A stretch of 64,000 nucleotides of DNA, from positions 82,209 to 146,208 of the forward strand of contig CAYVUV010000069.1 of the NCBI GenBank assembly GCA_964455095.1. The letters are read 5' to 3'. The translations under genes were made by a program, and so were the position numbers. Below are positions 17,817 to 26,698 of the stretch, in pieces. Origin of the DNA: CAYVUV01 sp964455095 (GTDB lineage: Bacteria > Desulfobacterota > Binatia > HRBIN30 > CADEER01). Position 1 is the first letter of the stretch. The number at the start of each line of letters is the position of its first letter. Below the pieces are notes generated by a model. The model did no database searches. It was not told where the DNA came from and saw only the letters and a list, made by a program, of their open reading frames with translations.

Positions 17817-17984
17817 TACAACAACGAGGGCAGACCCATCGGACGGCGCGAGCGCCTCAACGTGAGCGGCTACCCGGGGGGCCCGGTGGCGTACTTCCAT
17901 TACATCGACAACTGGCGACGATCGGGAACGTTCGAGGGACTGGAGTTCCGCAGGGCGGCTCGGGTGGCAGCGATGGCAGGTTGA
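17817..17984 (+). pseudogene. Detached C-terminal segment of the BVMO
   Basis: These 55 in-frame codons plus stop follow the TAG at 17814-17816 with no start codon or ribosome binding site of their own. They carry the family motif YNNEG and the ending FEGLEFRRAAR. They are expressed only if TAG is read through or is a sequencing error. Confidence 0.65.
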
Positions 17985-18034
17985 GCCCCTCTCCTGGGCT
18001 CGCCAATTGCCGATAGGCATGGCAACTTGTGGCC

Positions 18035-18448
18035 ATGCCCGACTACAGCCTTTTTGGCGACGAACACGTCCACCAGTACGAAGCCACCGCCGGCAAGGTC
18101 GGCCACGATTGGAACGGCACCAGCTGCCTGATCCTGCACACCATCGGGCGCAAGTCGGGGGAGACGCGCAAGTTCCCTCTGATCTACGGCCGCGACGGCG
18201 CCGACTACGTCCTCGTGGCGTCGAAAGGCGGGGCGCCGCAGCATCCCGGTTGGTACCTCAACCTGATGGCGCACCCCGAGGTGAAGATTCAGGTGTGGGG
18301 CGACATCATCCCGGTCACCGCGCGCACGGGTACGGCCGCCGACAAGGCCCGTGTGTGGCCGCTCATGACCGCGCAATGGCCGGGGTACGACGAGTACCAA
18401 CGCAACACGCGCCGCGACATCCCGGTGGTCCTACTCCGCCCGCGCTGA
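18035..18448 (+). CDS. Deazaflavin (F420)-dependent nitroreductase family protein
   Basis: 137 residues from ATG 18035; a GTG two codons earlier is possible. Family landmarks are FGDEHVHQYEATAGKVGHDWNG, LILHTIGRKSGETRKFPLIYGRDG, YVLVASKGGAPQHPGWYLNL and IPVVLLRP. This is the Ddn-like split-barrel family, in which the IGRKSGxxR-PL and SKGGAP-PxWYLN segments hold F420. It probably reduces or detoxifies small substrates in the cytoplasm. It implies F420 in this organism. It sits 50 bases after the BVMO, another redox enzyme, on the same strand. Confidence 0.88.
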   Translation: MPDYSLFGDEHVHQYEATAGKVGHDWNGTSCLILHTIGRKSGETRKFPLIYGRDGADYVLVASKGGAPQHPGWYLNLMAHPEVKIQVWGDIIPVTARTGTAADKARVWPLMTAQWPGYDEYQRNTRRDIPVVLLRPR

Positions 18449-18554
18449 GCGAACGACGCTGTCACCGAATCTGGCCCTCGAGGACACAAGGCGTATGAAC
18501 GAGTTGCCGAAGGCAAGGCGCGCTTCCGCGCCGTGATCGTCAACTGAGCCAGAG

Positions 18555-19196
18555 TCAGCCCCGCCGCGCGGCGCGGTTGCCGAGGCAGGCGGTGATCGCG
18601 TCCAGGATCTGGCGATGCACGTCGTCCTTCGATTGCGTCGAGTCGATCACGCGCCACGCCGCCGGCTCCCGCGCCGCGAGCTGGAGAAAGCCGCCGCGCA
18701 CGCGCTCGTGGAAGGCCTCGATCTCGTCGTGGATGCGGTCGGGCTCGCGCGCCCGCTCCAGGCCGACGCGCACCGGGCAGTCGAGCAGAATGGTCAGATC
18801 CGCGGCGACTCCGTTGCGCGCCGCGGCTTCGAGGCGGGTCACCAGCTCGACGTCGAGTCCGCGCCCAAAGCCCTGGTAGGCGATGGTGGAGGCCGAGAAG
18901 CGATCGACCAATACGACCTCGCCGGTCGCGAGTGCCGGGGCGAGGGTGGTCGCCACGTGCTGGGCGCGGTCAGCCAGGTACAAGAACAGCTCGGCGAGCG
19001 GGGTGGGAACATCGTCGCCCTGGTGCAGGACGAGACGGCGAATCTCCTGGCCCAGCACCGTACCGCCCGGCGCGGCGGTCACGCGCACCGCGTGGCCGAC
19101 TTGGCGGAGCGCCTCGGCCGCGCGCTGGATCTGCGTCGACTTGCCGGCGCCCTCCGTCCCCTCGAACGCAATCAGGCGACCGGCGGGTTCAGGCAA
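18555..19196 (-). CDS. tmk: Thymidylate kinase
   Basis: 213 residues. It phosphorylates dTMP to dTDP in the cytoplasm. P-loop FEGTEGAGKST near residue 10, VVLVDRFSASTIAYQGFGRG (the DR motif and dTMP-binding region), LLDCPVRVGLER, and the LID segment REPDRIHDE. The usual REPGGT motif reads TAAPGGT here, so its Arg and Glu are missing, which is unusual for the family. The start overlaps the 3' end of the upstream response regulator gene by 8 bases, so the two are cotranscribed. Confidence 0.88.
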   Translation of the reverse strand: MPEPAGRLIAFEGTEGAGKSTQIQRAAEALRQVGHAVRVTAAPGGTVLGQEIRRLVLHQGDDVPTPLAELFLYLADRAQHVATTLAPALATGEVVLVDRFSASTIAYQGFGRGLDVELVTRLEAAARNGVAADLTILLDCPVRVGLERAREPDRIHDEIEAFHERVRGGFLQLAAREPAAWRVIDSTQSKDDVHRQILDAITACLGNRAARRG

Positions 19197-19611
19197 CGTC
19201 GTCTTTTTCCTGCGTCGCGGCCGCCGCGGCGGCCGCCGCCTCGACTCGTCCGAGCACCAGGCCGATGCCGTAGAGGAGCTGCTTCGAGGTGCACGGTTTG
19301 GTGATGTAGTAGTCGGCGCCGAATTGGTAGCCGACCATCACGTCCTCATCCTGCGTCTTGGCGGTGACCATGATCACCGGCAGCTTCGAGGTGGCGTGCG
19401 TGGTCTTGATGCGCTCGAGCACTTCCAGGCCGCTCATCTCGGGCATCATCACGTCGCACAAGACGACGTCCGGAACCTCGGTCTTCAGTAGATCCAGCGC
19501 CTGCTGTCCGCTCTGCGCGGTCAGGACGGCGAAGCCGTTCGACTCCAGGATGCTGCGCAGGATCGTGATGCTGTCGAGGTTGTCGTCGATGACCAGAATC
19601 GTTCGCTTCAT
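19189..19611 (-). CDS. Single-domain response regulator (CheY-like)
   Basis: 140 residues: one receiver domain and an Ala-rich tail (A x8, then TQEKDDVA). Acidic pocket D9-D10, phosphoacceptor D53 in VVLCDVMMPEMSG, switch Thr in PVIMVTAKT, and Lys in YYITKP. It has no output domain, so it acts through protein contacts. It overlaps tmk by 8 bases and follows a second receiver gene after a 29-base gap. The partner kinase is not in this window. The nearby minor pilin genes make a motility role possible but unproven. Confidence 0.85.
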   Translation of the reverse strand: MKRTILVIDDNLDSITILRSILESNGFAVLTAQSGQQALDLLKTEVPDVVLCDVMMPEMSGLEVLERIKTTHATSKLPVIMVTAKTQDEDVMVGYQFGADYYITKPCTSKQLLYGIGLVLGRVEAAAAAAAATQEKDDVA

Positions 19612-19640
19612 CGGTGGTCTCAGCCCTGGGGTGTGCCGTC

Positions 19641-20045
19641 TCAGCGCGCGGCGATACCTCGAACGATATCACGGATCGTGGCCAGCCGCACCGGCTTTCT
19701 GAGGTAGAAGGTGCACCCCGCCGCGCGGGCGGCTTCCTCGTCGCCTCGCATGGCGTACGCCGTCACCGCCAGTACCGGGATATGCCGCAGCGTCGCCGAC
19801 GCCTTCATCCGGCGGGTGGTCTCCCAGTCGTCGAGCTTCGGCAGGCCGAGGTCCATTAGAATGAGGTCGGGTGGGCGCTGCAAGGCCTTCTCCAACGCCT
19901 CGTCCCCGGCCATGGCCTCGATCACGGTATGGCCATCGTCGGCCAGCGTCCGCGCCATCAGCCAGCGGTGGTCCGGGTCGTCCTCGACCACGAGGACGGT
20001 GCGGGAGGGTGTCGTTGGCATCGCTGGATGATCACTCGGTGTCAT
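19641..20045 (-). CDS. Single-domain response regulator (CheY-like)
   Basis: 134 residues: one receiver domain. Acidic residues E21-D22-D23, phosphoacceptor D65 in LILMDLGLPKLDDWE, Thr in PVLAVTAYAMRGD, and Lys in FYLRKPV. This sequence type (LGLPxxDxWE, TAYAMRGDEE) is frequent in receivers linked to hybrid kinases. An internal ATG at residue 9 is an alternative start. It lies directly upstream of the other receiver gene on the same strand, suggesting a receiver pair in one transcript with tmk. Confidence 0.85.
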   Translation of the reverse strand: MTPSDHPAMPTTPSRTVLVVEDDPDHRWLMARTLADDGHTVIEAMAGDEALEKALQRPPDLILMDLGLPKLDDWETTRRMKASATLRHIPVLAVTAYAMRGDEEAARAAGCTFYLRKPVRLATIRDIVRGIAAR

Positions 20046-20142
20046 GCGGCCAATCGGAACGGCTGACCTGTGCCGGCGACCTATAGCGCCCGATTCGAAT
20101 CGCTGTAAAGGCCTATCTGAGGAGCCGCACGCCGGCGGCCGC

Positions 20143-21228
20143 TCACAGCCGTTCCCTCCAGCCGGTCACCACCGCGCGGCGCGGTAGCAGATCGCGCACC
20201 GCGGGGGCGACGGCGGCGATGGCGGCGGGCGAATAGGTGATGCCGCCAGCGCCCAGCAGCTGGAGCCGGTCCGCCGCCGGTCCGATGATTACGGCGCCGG
20301 AGATGTCAACCGCAGCGTCGCGATCGATGTGGAGATCGCCGGTGGCCAGGATGAGCCCGGCGAATCGGAAGCGGCCGTAGATCTCGAGGTCGCCGTCGAC
20401 CACCAGGACCCCACTGCCTTCGGCATCGCTGATCTGCTGCGACTGGCGCGCGACCATGATGCCGGACCCGAGGGGACCGAAGGCGCGCGGCGGCAACGGC
20501 TGGGCGCCCGGCAGCCGCGAAATGGCGACGGCCAAACCGGCCGCGTGCGCGATCCGCCGCGGCGCGATGCTGTCGTCGCCGCCGGCGCCGCGCAGCTGAC
20601 GGCGCGAGATCTCCGCCAACTGGTAGCGCACGGCATCGACACTGGGCTCGTCCGGCACGCCGAGCGCCGGTACCGGCGGTTCTGGTGTGACGCCGGCGGC
20701 GGAGCCGCTCACCGTGAATCCATCGCCCAGAACGACCGTGGGATGCGGGGCGGCAGAGAGCAGGGCGGCGGGGACAAACGGGGGGGCGGACGGGCGGACC
20801 GCGACGGCGACGATACGTTCGGCACGCGCGATGCCATAGCCGTGCGCGACGATCTCAACGGCGTCGCCGCCGATCGGTTCGACCGCGACGGTGTAGTGAA
20901 ACGGCCGGCGTGGGAAGAACGCTGGCGGCGGCGTGCGGAACGGGAAGTCACCGTCGTCCGCCGTGTCGGGCAGGCCGTCAGGCCCGGCGCGCAGGCGGTC
21001 GAAGATCGGGTCGGCATCGAGATCAGCCAGGGCGTGGGCCAGCCCCGCCTCGGCGACGTGGAAGGCTTCCAGCGCGGCGCGAGTGTGGTGGTGCACGGCG
21101 AGGTCGAGCCGCACCTGCATGAGCGCAAATGCGCCCAGCGGCAACAGCGCGCCGGCGGTGATCATCGTCGTGGCCAGCGCGTAGCCTGCCTGGCGTCGGG
21201 CCGCCCGGTCTCTCTTCATGGGATTCAT
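20143..21228 (-). CDS. PilX-like type IV pilus assembly protein
   Basis: 361 residues. The N terminus (RQAGYALATTMITAGALLPLGAFALMQVRLDLA) is one hydrophobic helix typical of PilX-type minor pilins, followed by AALEAFHVAEAGLAHALADL, a conserved feature of the PilX N-terminal region. The C-terminal half contains repeated short beta segments (VLVVDGDLEIYGRFRFAGLILATGDLHI) that resemble a polymer-forming beta-helix. It is the last gene of a four-gene minor pilin operon and overlaps the preceding gene by ATGA. It probably sits at the pilus tip or primes assembly. Confidence 0.75.
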   Translation of the reverse strand: MNPMKRDRAARRQAGYALATTMITAGALLPLGAFALMQVRLDLAVHHHTRAALEAFHVAEAGLAHALADLDADPIFDRLRAGPDGLPDTADDGDFPFRTPPPAFFPRRPFHYTVAVEPIGGDAVEIVAHGYGIARAERIVAVAVRPSAPPFVPAALLSAAPHPTVVLGDGFTVSGSAAGVTPEPPVPALGVPDEPSVDAVRYQLAEISRRQLRGAGGDDSIAPRRIAHAAGLAVAISRLPGAQPLPPRAFGPLGSGIMVARQSQQISDAEGSGVLVVDGDLEIYGRFRFAGLILATGDLHIDRDAAVDISGAVIIGPAADRLQLLGAGGITYSPAAIAAVAPAVRDLLPRRAVVTGWRERL

Positions 21229-21818
21229 TCCCGGTTGCGGAGAAACGCGCTCCCGGTTTGTTCGACGCGGATCGCGCCGCGGGCGATCGGTTCGGATGTC
21301 GCGACCTCCACGGCCAATCGCACGTCGATGCGGCGAATGAGACCGGCATCGGCGGCGGGGTCGGCGAGGCGCGTCCCGCCGGGCCCGAAATACACAAAGG
21401 CGAGGCCGCCGGGGGCCAGATCGGCCAACATCGGCTGCGGCGCGCCGCCGCCGAGCTGGCGCAGCAGCGCGCGCTTGGTCGCGTCGAGGGAGTAGCCGAC
21501 GCGCTCGTTCGCATCGCTGGTGTCGCCGTCGCCGTTCAGGTCGCTGGCGACCTCGACCGCGTCGGCCGCGGCGCGTCGCACTGCGCTAGCGAGCGAGCCC
21601 TTCGGGCTGAAGCCGGCCCCGCGCAGATCGCGCACGATGCTCTGGACGCCGATGCGGGCGGCCTCCTGGGCTTCGCTGGCGAGCTCGAGCACTCGCACAC
21701 CGCGCAGCATGCTGCGCGAGAACTGCTGGACGACCGTGGCGAAGATGGCGAAGAAGAGCAGGCTGACGAGCATCTCGACCAGGGAGCTGCCGCGATTGCA
21801 ATGCCGGGTATGGAGCAT
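21225..21818 (-). CDS. PilW-like minor pilin
   Basis: 197 residues. Prepilin signature NRGSSLVEMLVSLLFFAIF: cleavage after Gly, Glu at +5, hydrophobic helix. A globular part follows with AARIGVQSIVRDLRGAGFSP, the conserved segment of PilW-type minor pilins, and a Ca2+-like loop DLNGDGDTSDANERVGY. It is processed by prepilin peptidase (candidate at 36124-36900) and incorporated into type IV pili. Start 2 bases after the PilV-like gene; its stop overlaps the next start. Confidence 0.8.
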   Translation of the reverse strand: MLHTRHCNRGSSLVEMLVSLLFFAIFATVVQQFSRSMLRGVRVLELASEAQEAARIGVQSIVRDLRGAGFSPKGSLASAVRRAAADAVEVASDLNGDGDTSDANERVGYSLDATKRALLRQLGGGAPQPMLADLAPGGLAFVYFGPGGTRLADPAADAGLIRRIDVRLAVEVATSEPIARGAIRVEQTGSAFLRNRE

Positions 21819-21820
21819 GG

Positions 21821-22162
21821 TCAGCGCTCGCGGACCAGGCCGGACAGCGTGAAATGCCGCGGCCCGCCATCCTCCCAGGTGATCGTCACGTCGACTTGCC
21901 GCAGGGCCGCCGCCACGGCCGCGCGCGTCTGCCAGGTGCGCGTGAAGCGGCCGATCGGACCCGGATCGCCGCGCCGATCGCCGGCGCGCCAGCGCTCGAG
22001 CCCCTCGGCGGCGAGTTGCGTCGCCTGCATCCAGTACTTGCTCGTCTGCCGCGCCCGCTGGGCCGCCACCAGTGTCCGCGCCAGGCCGGCGGCGACGGTG
22101 GTGAAGATGAGCGTGGCCACCAGCACCTCGGCGACCGTCGACCCCGCCTGCGGCGCACGCAT
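21821..22162 (-). CDS. PilV-like minor pilin
   Basis: 113 residues. The prepilin signature AGSTVAEVLVATLIFTTVAAGLARTL has Glu at +5 and a hydrophobic helix, followed by the short globular domain (QATQLAAEGLERWRAG.., VDVTITWEDGG) typical of PilV-type pseudopilins. One base separates its start from the stop of the upstream FimT-like gene. Confidence 0.78.
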   Translation of the reverse strand: MRAPQAGSTVAEVLVATLIFTTVAAGLARTLVAAQRARQTSKYWMQATQLAAEGLERWRAGDRRGDPGPIGRFTRTWQTRAAVAAALRQVDVTITWEDGGPRHFTLSGLVRER

Positions 22163-22163
22163 C

Positions 22164-22616
22164 TCATTCCACCCGCACGCGCCCGGCGATGTCGACGACG
22201 ATGCGACGCTGGGCGCCGTCGCGATTGGCCAACGTCACCGCGCCGAAGGAGCTGGCGTGGCCGCGCGGCTGGAACGCGATGTTGCCGCCACGGGCCGTGC
22301 AGTCGCGCGTTTCTATCCCGTCTGGCAACGCCGTCGGTGGGCCGTCGTCGGTATAGCGCGTTCCCACCTCGCGTTGGCGCTGATAGCGCCGGTCGGCGAT
22401 GGCGAAGTGAATGCGCTGCGCCGCCGACTGCGTGATCGCGCGGGTGCGGGCGACCTTCAAGTCCATGACCACCTGCCGCGCCGCGGCGCTGAGCCGCCAC
22501 TGCGCCAACATCGAACGATAGCCGAGCAACGCCGTCCCGGCGATGGCGGCGGCCAGCGCCATGGCCGTGAGCAGCTCGAGCAGTGAGGCGCCCCGGTCCG
22601 CCGCGGCGCGATGCAT
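22164..22616 (-). CDS. FimT/GspH-like minor pilin
   Basis: About 150 residues from ATG 22616, giving a short leader MHRAAADRG before the cleavage site and ASLLELLTAMALAAAIAG (Glu at +5). Upstream ATGs at 22631 and 22652 in the same frame are also possible; none has a strong ribosome binding site. The globular part includes AARQVVMDLKVARTRAITQSAAQRIHF, the GspH/FimT pattern, and ends with GRVRVE. First gene of the minor pilin operon. Confidence 0.75.
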   Translation of the reverse strand: MHRAAADRGASLLELLTAMALAAAIAGTALLGYRSMLAQWRLSAAARQVVMDLKVARTRAITQSAAQRIHFAIADRRYQRQREVGTRYTDDGPPTALPDGIETRDCTARGGNIAFQPRGHASSFGAVTLANRDGAQRRIVVDIAGRVRVE

Positions 22617-22915
22617 GGCAGCGAGAGTCATGAGATACAAAACAGCTAGCATAAAAGATGTTGTCCGAACAAGCTGGCGGCGAGGCCCGGCGCGCGGTGC
22701 GGGGGCAGATTGTGAAGGTGGCCCGGTTCGGCGCGCTTGACAGGGTCAAGCAGCCCTGAGTATCGACGTGGCCGTGGGGGCAAGGGCACGGTGGCCTTGT
22801 CGGGAACGTTTTAGAGGGGGCAGCGCTTGTGCGGACTGTGCGCAAGAACATTCCGGCCGATCGTCGTCCATTCGCTGGAGTATGGGGCTGCAGCTCAATT
22901 GGGAAGGGGGATACG

Positions 22916-23320
22916 ATGAGGACAGGAGTGATTGTCGCCGCGCTGATGGTCGCCAGCGCGCTGCTCGCAACGCGTGCCCAGGCCGCCGACAAGACGCCGG
23001 GCCAGGCCGCCTATCTGAAGTACTGTAGCGCTTGCCATGGTTCAGAAGGAAAGGGCGACGGCGTCGTGTCGGGCGTGCTGCGTCCGCCGCCGACCGACCT
23101 GACTCTGCTCGCCAAGCAGCACGACGGAACTTTTCCCCATCTGAAAGTCATGGAGAGCATTGACGGTCGGAAACGCATCGCGGCGCACGGCGATTCGGCC
23201 ATGCCGGTATGGGGGGAGAGCTTTGTGGCCGAAGGGGGAGTGACCGCCGCGGCACCGGCAACGGCGCGCGGCAAGGTGCAGCTCATCACCGACTACGTCG
23301 CGACCATTCAAGCACACTGA
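22916..23320 (+). CDS. Periplasmic c-type cytochrome
   Basis: 134 residues. ATG 22916 follows GGGAAGGGGG. Signal peptide MRTGVIVAALMVASALLATRAQA, then heme site YCSACHGSEGKGDG (CxxCH) and a likely axial Met in DSAMPVWGES near residue 100. The layout is that of a small class I cytochrome c that carries electrons in the periplasm. No oxidase or dehydrogenase partner is adjacent; it is divergent from the minor pilin operon. Confidence 0.88.
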   Translation: MRTGVIVAALMVASALLATRAQAADKTPGQAAYLKYCSACHGSEGKGDGVVSGVLRPPPTDLTLLAKQHDGTFPHLKVMESIDGRKRIAAHGDSAMPVWGESFVAEGGVTAAAPATARGKVQLITDYVATIQAH

Positions 23321-23370
23321 GTGTCGGCCGGTCCGCGGCCGGCGCGGCGCACAAGAACTGCGGCGAGAAG

Positions 23371-25059
23371 TCAGGGGGACCAGCGATAGATCTCGATCCG
23401 TGGGCCGAAGGCACTGGCGGAGCGCAGCTCCAGCGCCAGGTGCCGGGTGTGCTCGTAGTCGATGGGTTCGCTTCCGCCGCCGTCGAAAAGCGCGGCCAAC
23501 TCTCCACGGCGCCGACATGCGTCGCGCAGCGCCTGGTGCTCGGGGACGCGGCGCCAACGCGGCGAATCCGCAATCACGACCCACCGCGCCGCTTCCGCAT
23601 CGAGAAAACGCTCGGCGTCGCTGGAGCTGAGATCACGGCGTGCGGGCAGCCACGAGACGTCCATCGTCGGTTCTCCCGGCAAGGGATGGACGCGGGCCTG
23701 ATAGTCGGTCCAACATTGCGAAAGAGCACCGGAAGGGTCTGCAGCCTCGCGTTGGCCGAGAACGGGGAGGACGAGACCCCTGTCGGCAACGATGCGCGCG
23801 CCCGCGCTTCGTTCTTGATTCCGGAGCCAGGCGGCCGCGCTCTCCACGGTGTCGGTCGCGTACGTGACCTGAAAGAAGCGTACGGCCACGATCGACGGCA
23901 AGAGGAGACCGGCCGCCGCGGCAAGCCATCGCAGTGGCGCAGCCCGCGGCGAGGCGCGCAACAGCGCGTCGATCGCGAAGGCTGCGGCGACCGCGAGACC
24001 GGGCAGAATCGGAAGCACGTAGCGATCCGCCGTCTGCTCATTGAGAACCAGAATCAGCCCGTAGGGCACGAGATAGGACGCCAGCACCGCCAATCGAGGA
24101 TTGCGCGTGAGGCTTCGGGGATGACGAAGTGCCGCCGCGGCACGGAACGCGAGCAGTGACATCCCGAGGAGACCCAGTACGAGCAGGACCGGATCCTCTT
24201 CCCAAAGAATGCGTCCTGCGATGATCCATCCGCTTCCGCTCATCGCGCTGAGGGGTATGGCGTGCCCACCTGGTGCGAACTCGAGCCCGCCGCGGGTGAT
24301 GCTGAAGCCGGGGTAGCAGGTGGCGATGGCGAGGGCGAATGGCACGCAGAGCGCTGCGGCGAGCGCGAGGCGTTTGCGCGTCTCCGGAGCAGCCAGCCAA
24401 CTTGCGGCGGCGATCGCCGGGCTGAGCAGGATCCCCGACTGAAGGCTGCCGACCGCGAGAAACGTCGAGAGTGCCGCTCCCACTACACGCGGCGCAGACG
24501 GTCTCTCCACCAGCCGAATGAGTCCGAGCAGCGCCAGCCACACCAAGGTCGCATGGGCGGCGTGCGGACGTGCCTGCTGCGAGTATCTCAGGTGGAGCAG
24601 GGACGTTGCCACCAAGATGGCGGCCATCAGTGCGGCGCGGTTGCCGATGAATCGCCGCCCGATCACGAAGGTGATCAGGGGCAGGAGAGCCGCCAGCGGT
24701 GCGATTGTGCGGCGCATCAGCACGTAGGGTCGTGCCGCCGCGCGGAGGTGCTCTGCCAGGGAAGCCGTGCGCGCGGGCCGCTCGAAGATCGCCAGCCCGG
24801 GCATGCGCAGGAGCAGCTGCGGCAGGAGGGTTGCGTAGAACTGTGAGCTCCGTTGAATCGTGACGGGGGCATCCCCGCGCGCGCGCGCCATGAGATACGT
24901 CACCATGTGGGTGTCCGGCTCCGGCGCATGCGGCAGATGCCGGTCGAGAATCGGGAGGCGCAGCGCGAGCGCCACCACCGTGACGCCGAGCGCCCCGAGC
25001 AGCACTGCGCGACGGCGCCGTCGATCGAGGAGCTGGTGGCACGAGATGATCGGATTCAC
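23371..25059 (-). CDS. GT-C fold membrane glycosyltransferase-like protein (1)
   Basis: 562 residues with about ten hydrophobic spans, starting with VLLGALGVTVVALALRLPILD. The first periplasmic loop has acidic residues (HAPEPDTHMV) where GT-C enzymes keep their catalytic Asp/Glu, and a later segment YSQQARPHAAHATLVWLALLGL is typical of the PMT/GT39-GT87 group, which transfers sugars from polyprenyl-phosphate donors. It starts with GTG overlapping the stop of the preceding gene (GTGA). The soluble C-terminal domain of about 170 residues ends in PRIEIYRW, echoed by PVIEIYRM in its neighbour, so the two are paralogues. Confidence 0.7.
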   Translation of the reverse strand: MNPIISCHQLLDRRRRRAVLLGALGVTVVALALRLPILDRHLPHAPEPDTHMVTYLMARARGDAPVTIQRSSQFYATLLPQLLLRMPGLAIFERPARTASLAEHLRAAARPYVLMRRTIAPLAALLPLITFVIGRRFIGNRAALMAAILVATSLLHLRYSQQARPHAAHATLVWLALLGLIRLVERPSAPRVVGAALSTFLAVGSLQSGILLSPAIAAASWLAAPETRKRLALAAALCVPFALAIATCYPGFSITRGGLEFAPGGHAIPLSAMSGSGWIIAGRILWEEDPVLLVLGLLGMSLLAFRAAAALRHPRSLTRNPRLAVLASYLVPYGLILVLNEQTADRYVLPILPGLAVAAAFAIDALLRASPRAAPLRWLAAAAGLLLPSIVAVRFFQVTYATDTVESAAAWLRNQERSAGARIVADRGLVLPVLGQREAADPSGALSQCWTDYQARVHPLPGEPTMDVSWLPARRDLSSSDAERFLDAEAARWVVIADSPRWRRVPEHQALRDACRRRGELAALFDGGGSEPIDYEHTRHLALELRSASAFGPRIEIYRWSP

Positions 25060-26696
25060 GTGCCCGCCATGCGGTAGATCTCGATCACGGGTCCAACGCG
25101 GCGCGCCTGAAGGATGCGCGTGCTCGCGTGGTCCCGATCGGGGACCTCATCGTCTTGGAAGCTGATGGGCTGTTCGCTGCGCATCGGATCGCCGTCCGGC
25201 GAGAGGCGCACGGCCAGGCTCGCCATCTGTGCCAGCGTGTCGCGCAACATGCCCAACGCGGGATTGCGGCGACCGGCGGCGAACACCTCGATGGCAACGT
25301 AGTCCGCGCGCAGCGACGCCAAGTACCCGCGCGGCGCCCGCGCGATCTGCGGCAAGTCACTCGCGGGGATCGCGAAGACAACACAGGGCGCTTCGGGGAG
25401 CGGGAGCCTAAAGGACGGCCCGAGCGCGACTCGGTTCGTTCCGGGTGTTGCATGCCGGCGCAGCCAGACGCCGGCGAGCTCGATTGTGCTTGGGGCGGCG
25501 CGGGCGTGCGTGAGCCGTTCCGCGGCCAGGGCTGGAAAGCCGAGCCACAGGGCGATCAGCAGACCGGCTGCTACGCGGCCTGCGGATCCGAGGTGCCGCG
25601 ACAGCTGACGCACAGTGAAGAGGAGCCCGTAAGCGCTCAGGCAAGCCAGGAACGGCAAGAGCGGTAGGAGAAACCGCTGATAGCTGCGCTGGTAGAGCGC
25701 GATGACGGTGAAGTAGGGAATGGCATAGGCGAGCACGACCAGCTGATCGGCCCGATTCGCCCGCACCGTCGGATGCCTGGCTGTACGCTGAACGACCCAT
25801 GCGCCGATCCCCAGCATACTGCCGAGAAAGAGCGCTGGATCGTACGACCACAGGTCCCACCACACCTTCGGCAACCCGCTGCCGTTGAAGAGGTTGAGGA
25901 AGATCTTGTGCCCACCCAGGTTCAACAGCTTTCCCGCAAGCGCAACCGGGACTTTCTCGACTCCGTCGGTTGCGAAGAAGAACGGGTAGAACACGCGGAT
26001 GCAAAGAGCAGTGATCGCCAGCGACACCAGCAATCTCGCCTGGGCGTGCCAGGGTCGCGGGCGGTCGACGGAGAAGTGTGCGGCGAGCAGTGGGAGCAGG
26101 ACCGCAATCCCGCTCTGCAACCCGCCAGTCGCGACGCCGCAGGCCATCCCGGCCAGGATGTAGGCGCCGAGGGACCCGCGCCGCCGCAGCGCCACGCAGG
26201 AAACGACCGCCAGGGCCGGCAACGCCATGCTCCCCGCATGTGGGCGGGCTTCCTGCGCGAACCAAAGGGCGAGCAGGCTCGTGACCATTGCGCTCGCGGC
26301 CAGAAGCGACCACGCGGGGGGCAAATAGATGCGCGCCAGCAACCAGGTCGCCGGCACGGCGAGTAGCGACAGCAGCGCGACGACCCATCGAACGCGCACG
26401 TACGCGGCGGCGGTTTGCTCCGGGTATCGATCCAGATCCGGGAGCCGTACGCTGTCGCGGTCACCGACGGTGAACAGCGTCACGGCGCGAGAGATCAGAT
26501 GCGGGTAGCGGGCGTACTGAGGCGCCTGCTCGGGATGCACCTGCGCCCCTTCGAAGAGCGCCACCTGCATCACGAGGTCGGCGTCGGGCTCGCCTTGAAA
26601 CGGGAGAAGAAAATCCAGCCCGCGCAGGCGCAGCGCGAGCGCCAGGAAGATCAACGCGAGTAAGGCCAGGCAGGTCGTGAAGGCGCGAAGTTGCAT
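25056..26696 (-). CDS. GT-C fold membrane glycosyltransferase-like protein (2)
   Basis: 546 residues from ATG 26696, which sits 2 bases after the stop of the upstream gene. A longer frame upstream is Arg-rich and is overlapped by that gene, so I rejected it. About ten membrane spans. The acidic loop motif QGEPDADLVMQV after the first span and WFAQEARPHAGSMALPALAVV match its neighbour (1). It probably adds sugar from a lipid-linked donor to a surface molecule. The overlaps point to a single operon of three GT-C proteins. Confidence 0.7.
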   Translation of the reverse strand: MQLRAFTTCLALLALIFLALALRLRGLDFLLPFQGEPDADLVMQVALFEGAQVHPEQAPQYARYPHLISRAVTLFTVGDRDSVRLPDLDRYPEQTAAAYVRVRWVVALLSLLAVPATWLLARIYLPPAWSLLAASAMVTSLLALWFAQEARPHAGSMALPALAVVSCVALRRRGSLGAYILAGMACGVATGGLQSGIAVLLPLLAAHFSVDRPRPWHAQARLLVSLAITALCIRVFYPFFFATDGVEKVPVALAGKLLNLGGHKIFLNLFNGSGLPKVWWDLWSYDPALFLGSMLGIGAWVVQRTARHPTVRANRADQLVVLAYAIPYFTVIALYQRSYQRFLLPLLPFLACLSAYGLLFTVRQLSRHLGSAGRVAAGLLIALWLGFPALAAERLTHARAAPSTIELAGVWLRRHATPGTNRVALGPSFRLPLPEAPCVVFAIPASDLPQIARAPRGYLASLRADYVAIEVFAAGRRNPALGMLRDTLAQMASLAVRLSPDGDPMRSEQPISFQDDEVPDRDHASTRILQARRVGPVIEIYRMAGT

Positions 26697-26698
26697 GG

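Noticed and set aside
20085..20110. GATTCGAATC stretch as T-arm of a tRNA gene
   Set aside because: It is just a 10-bp palindrome; no acceptor stem, D-arm or anticodon arm can be built around it.
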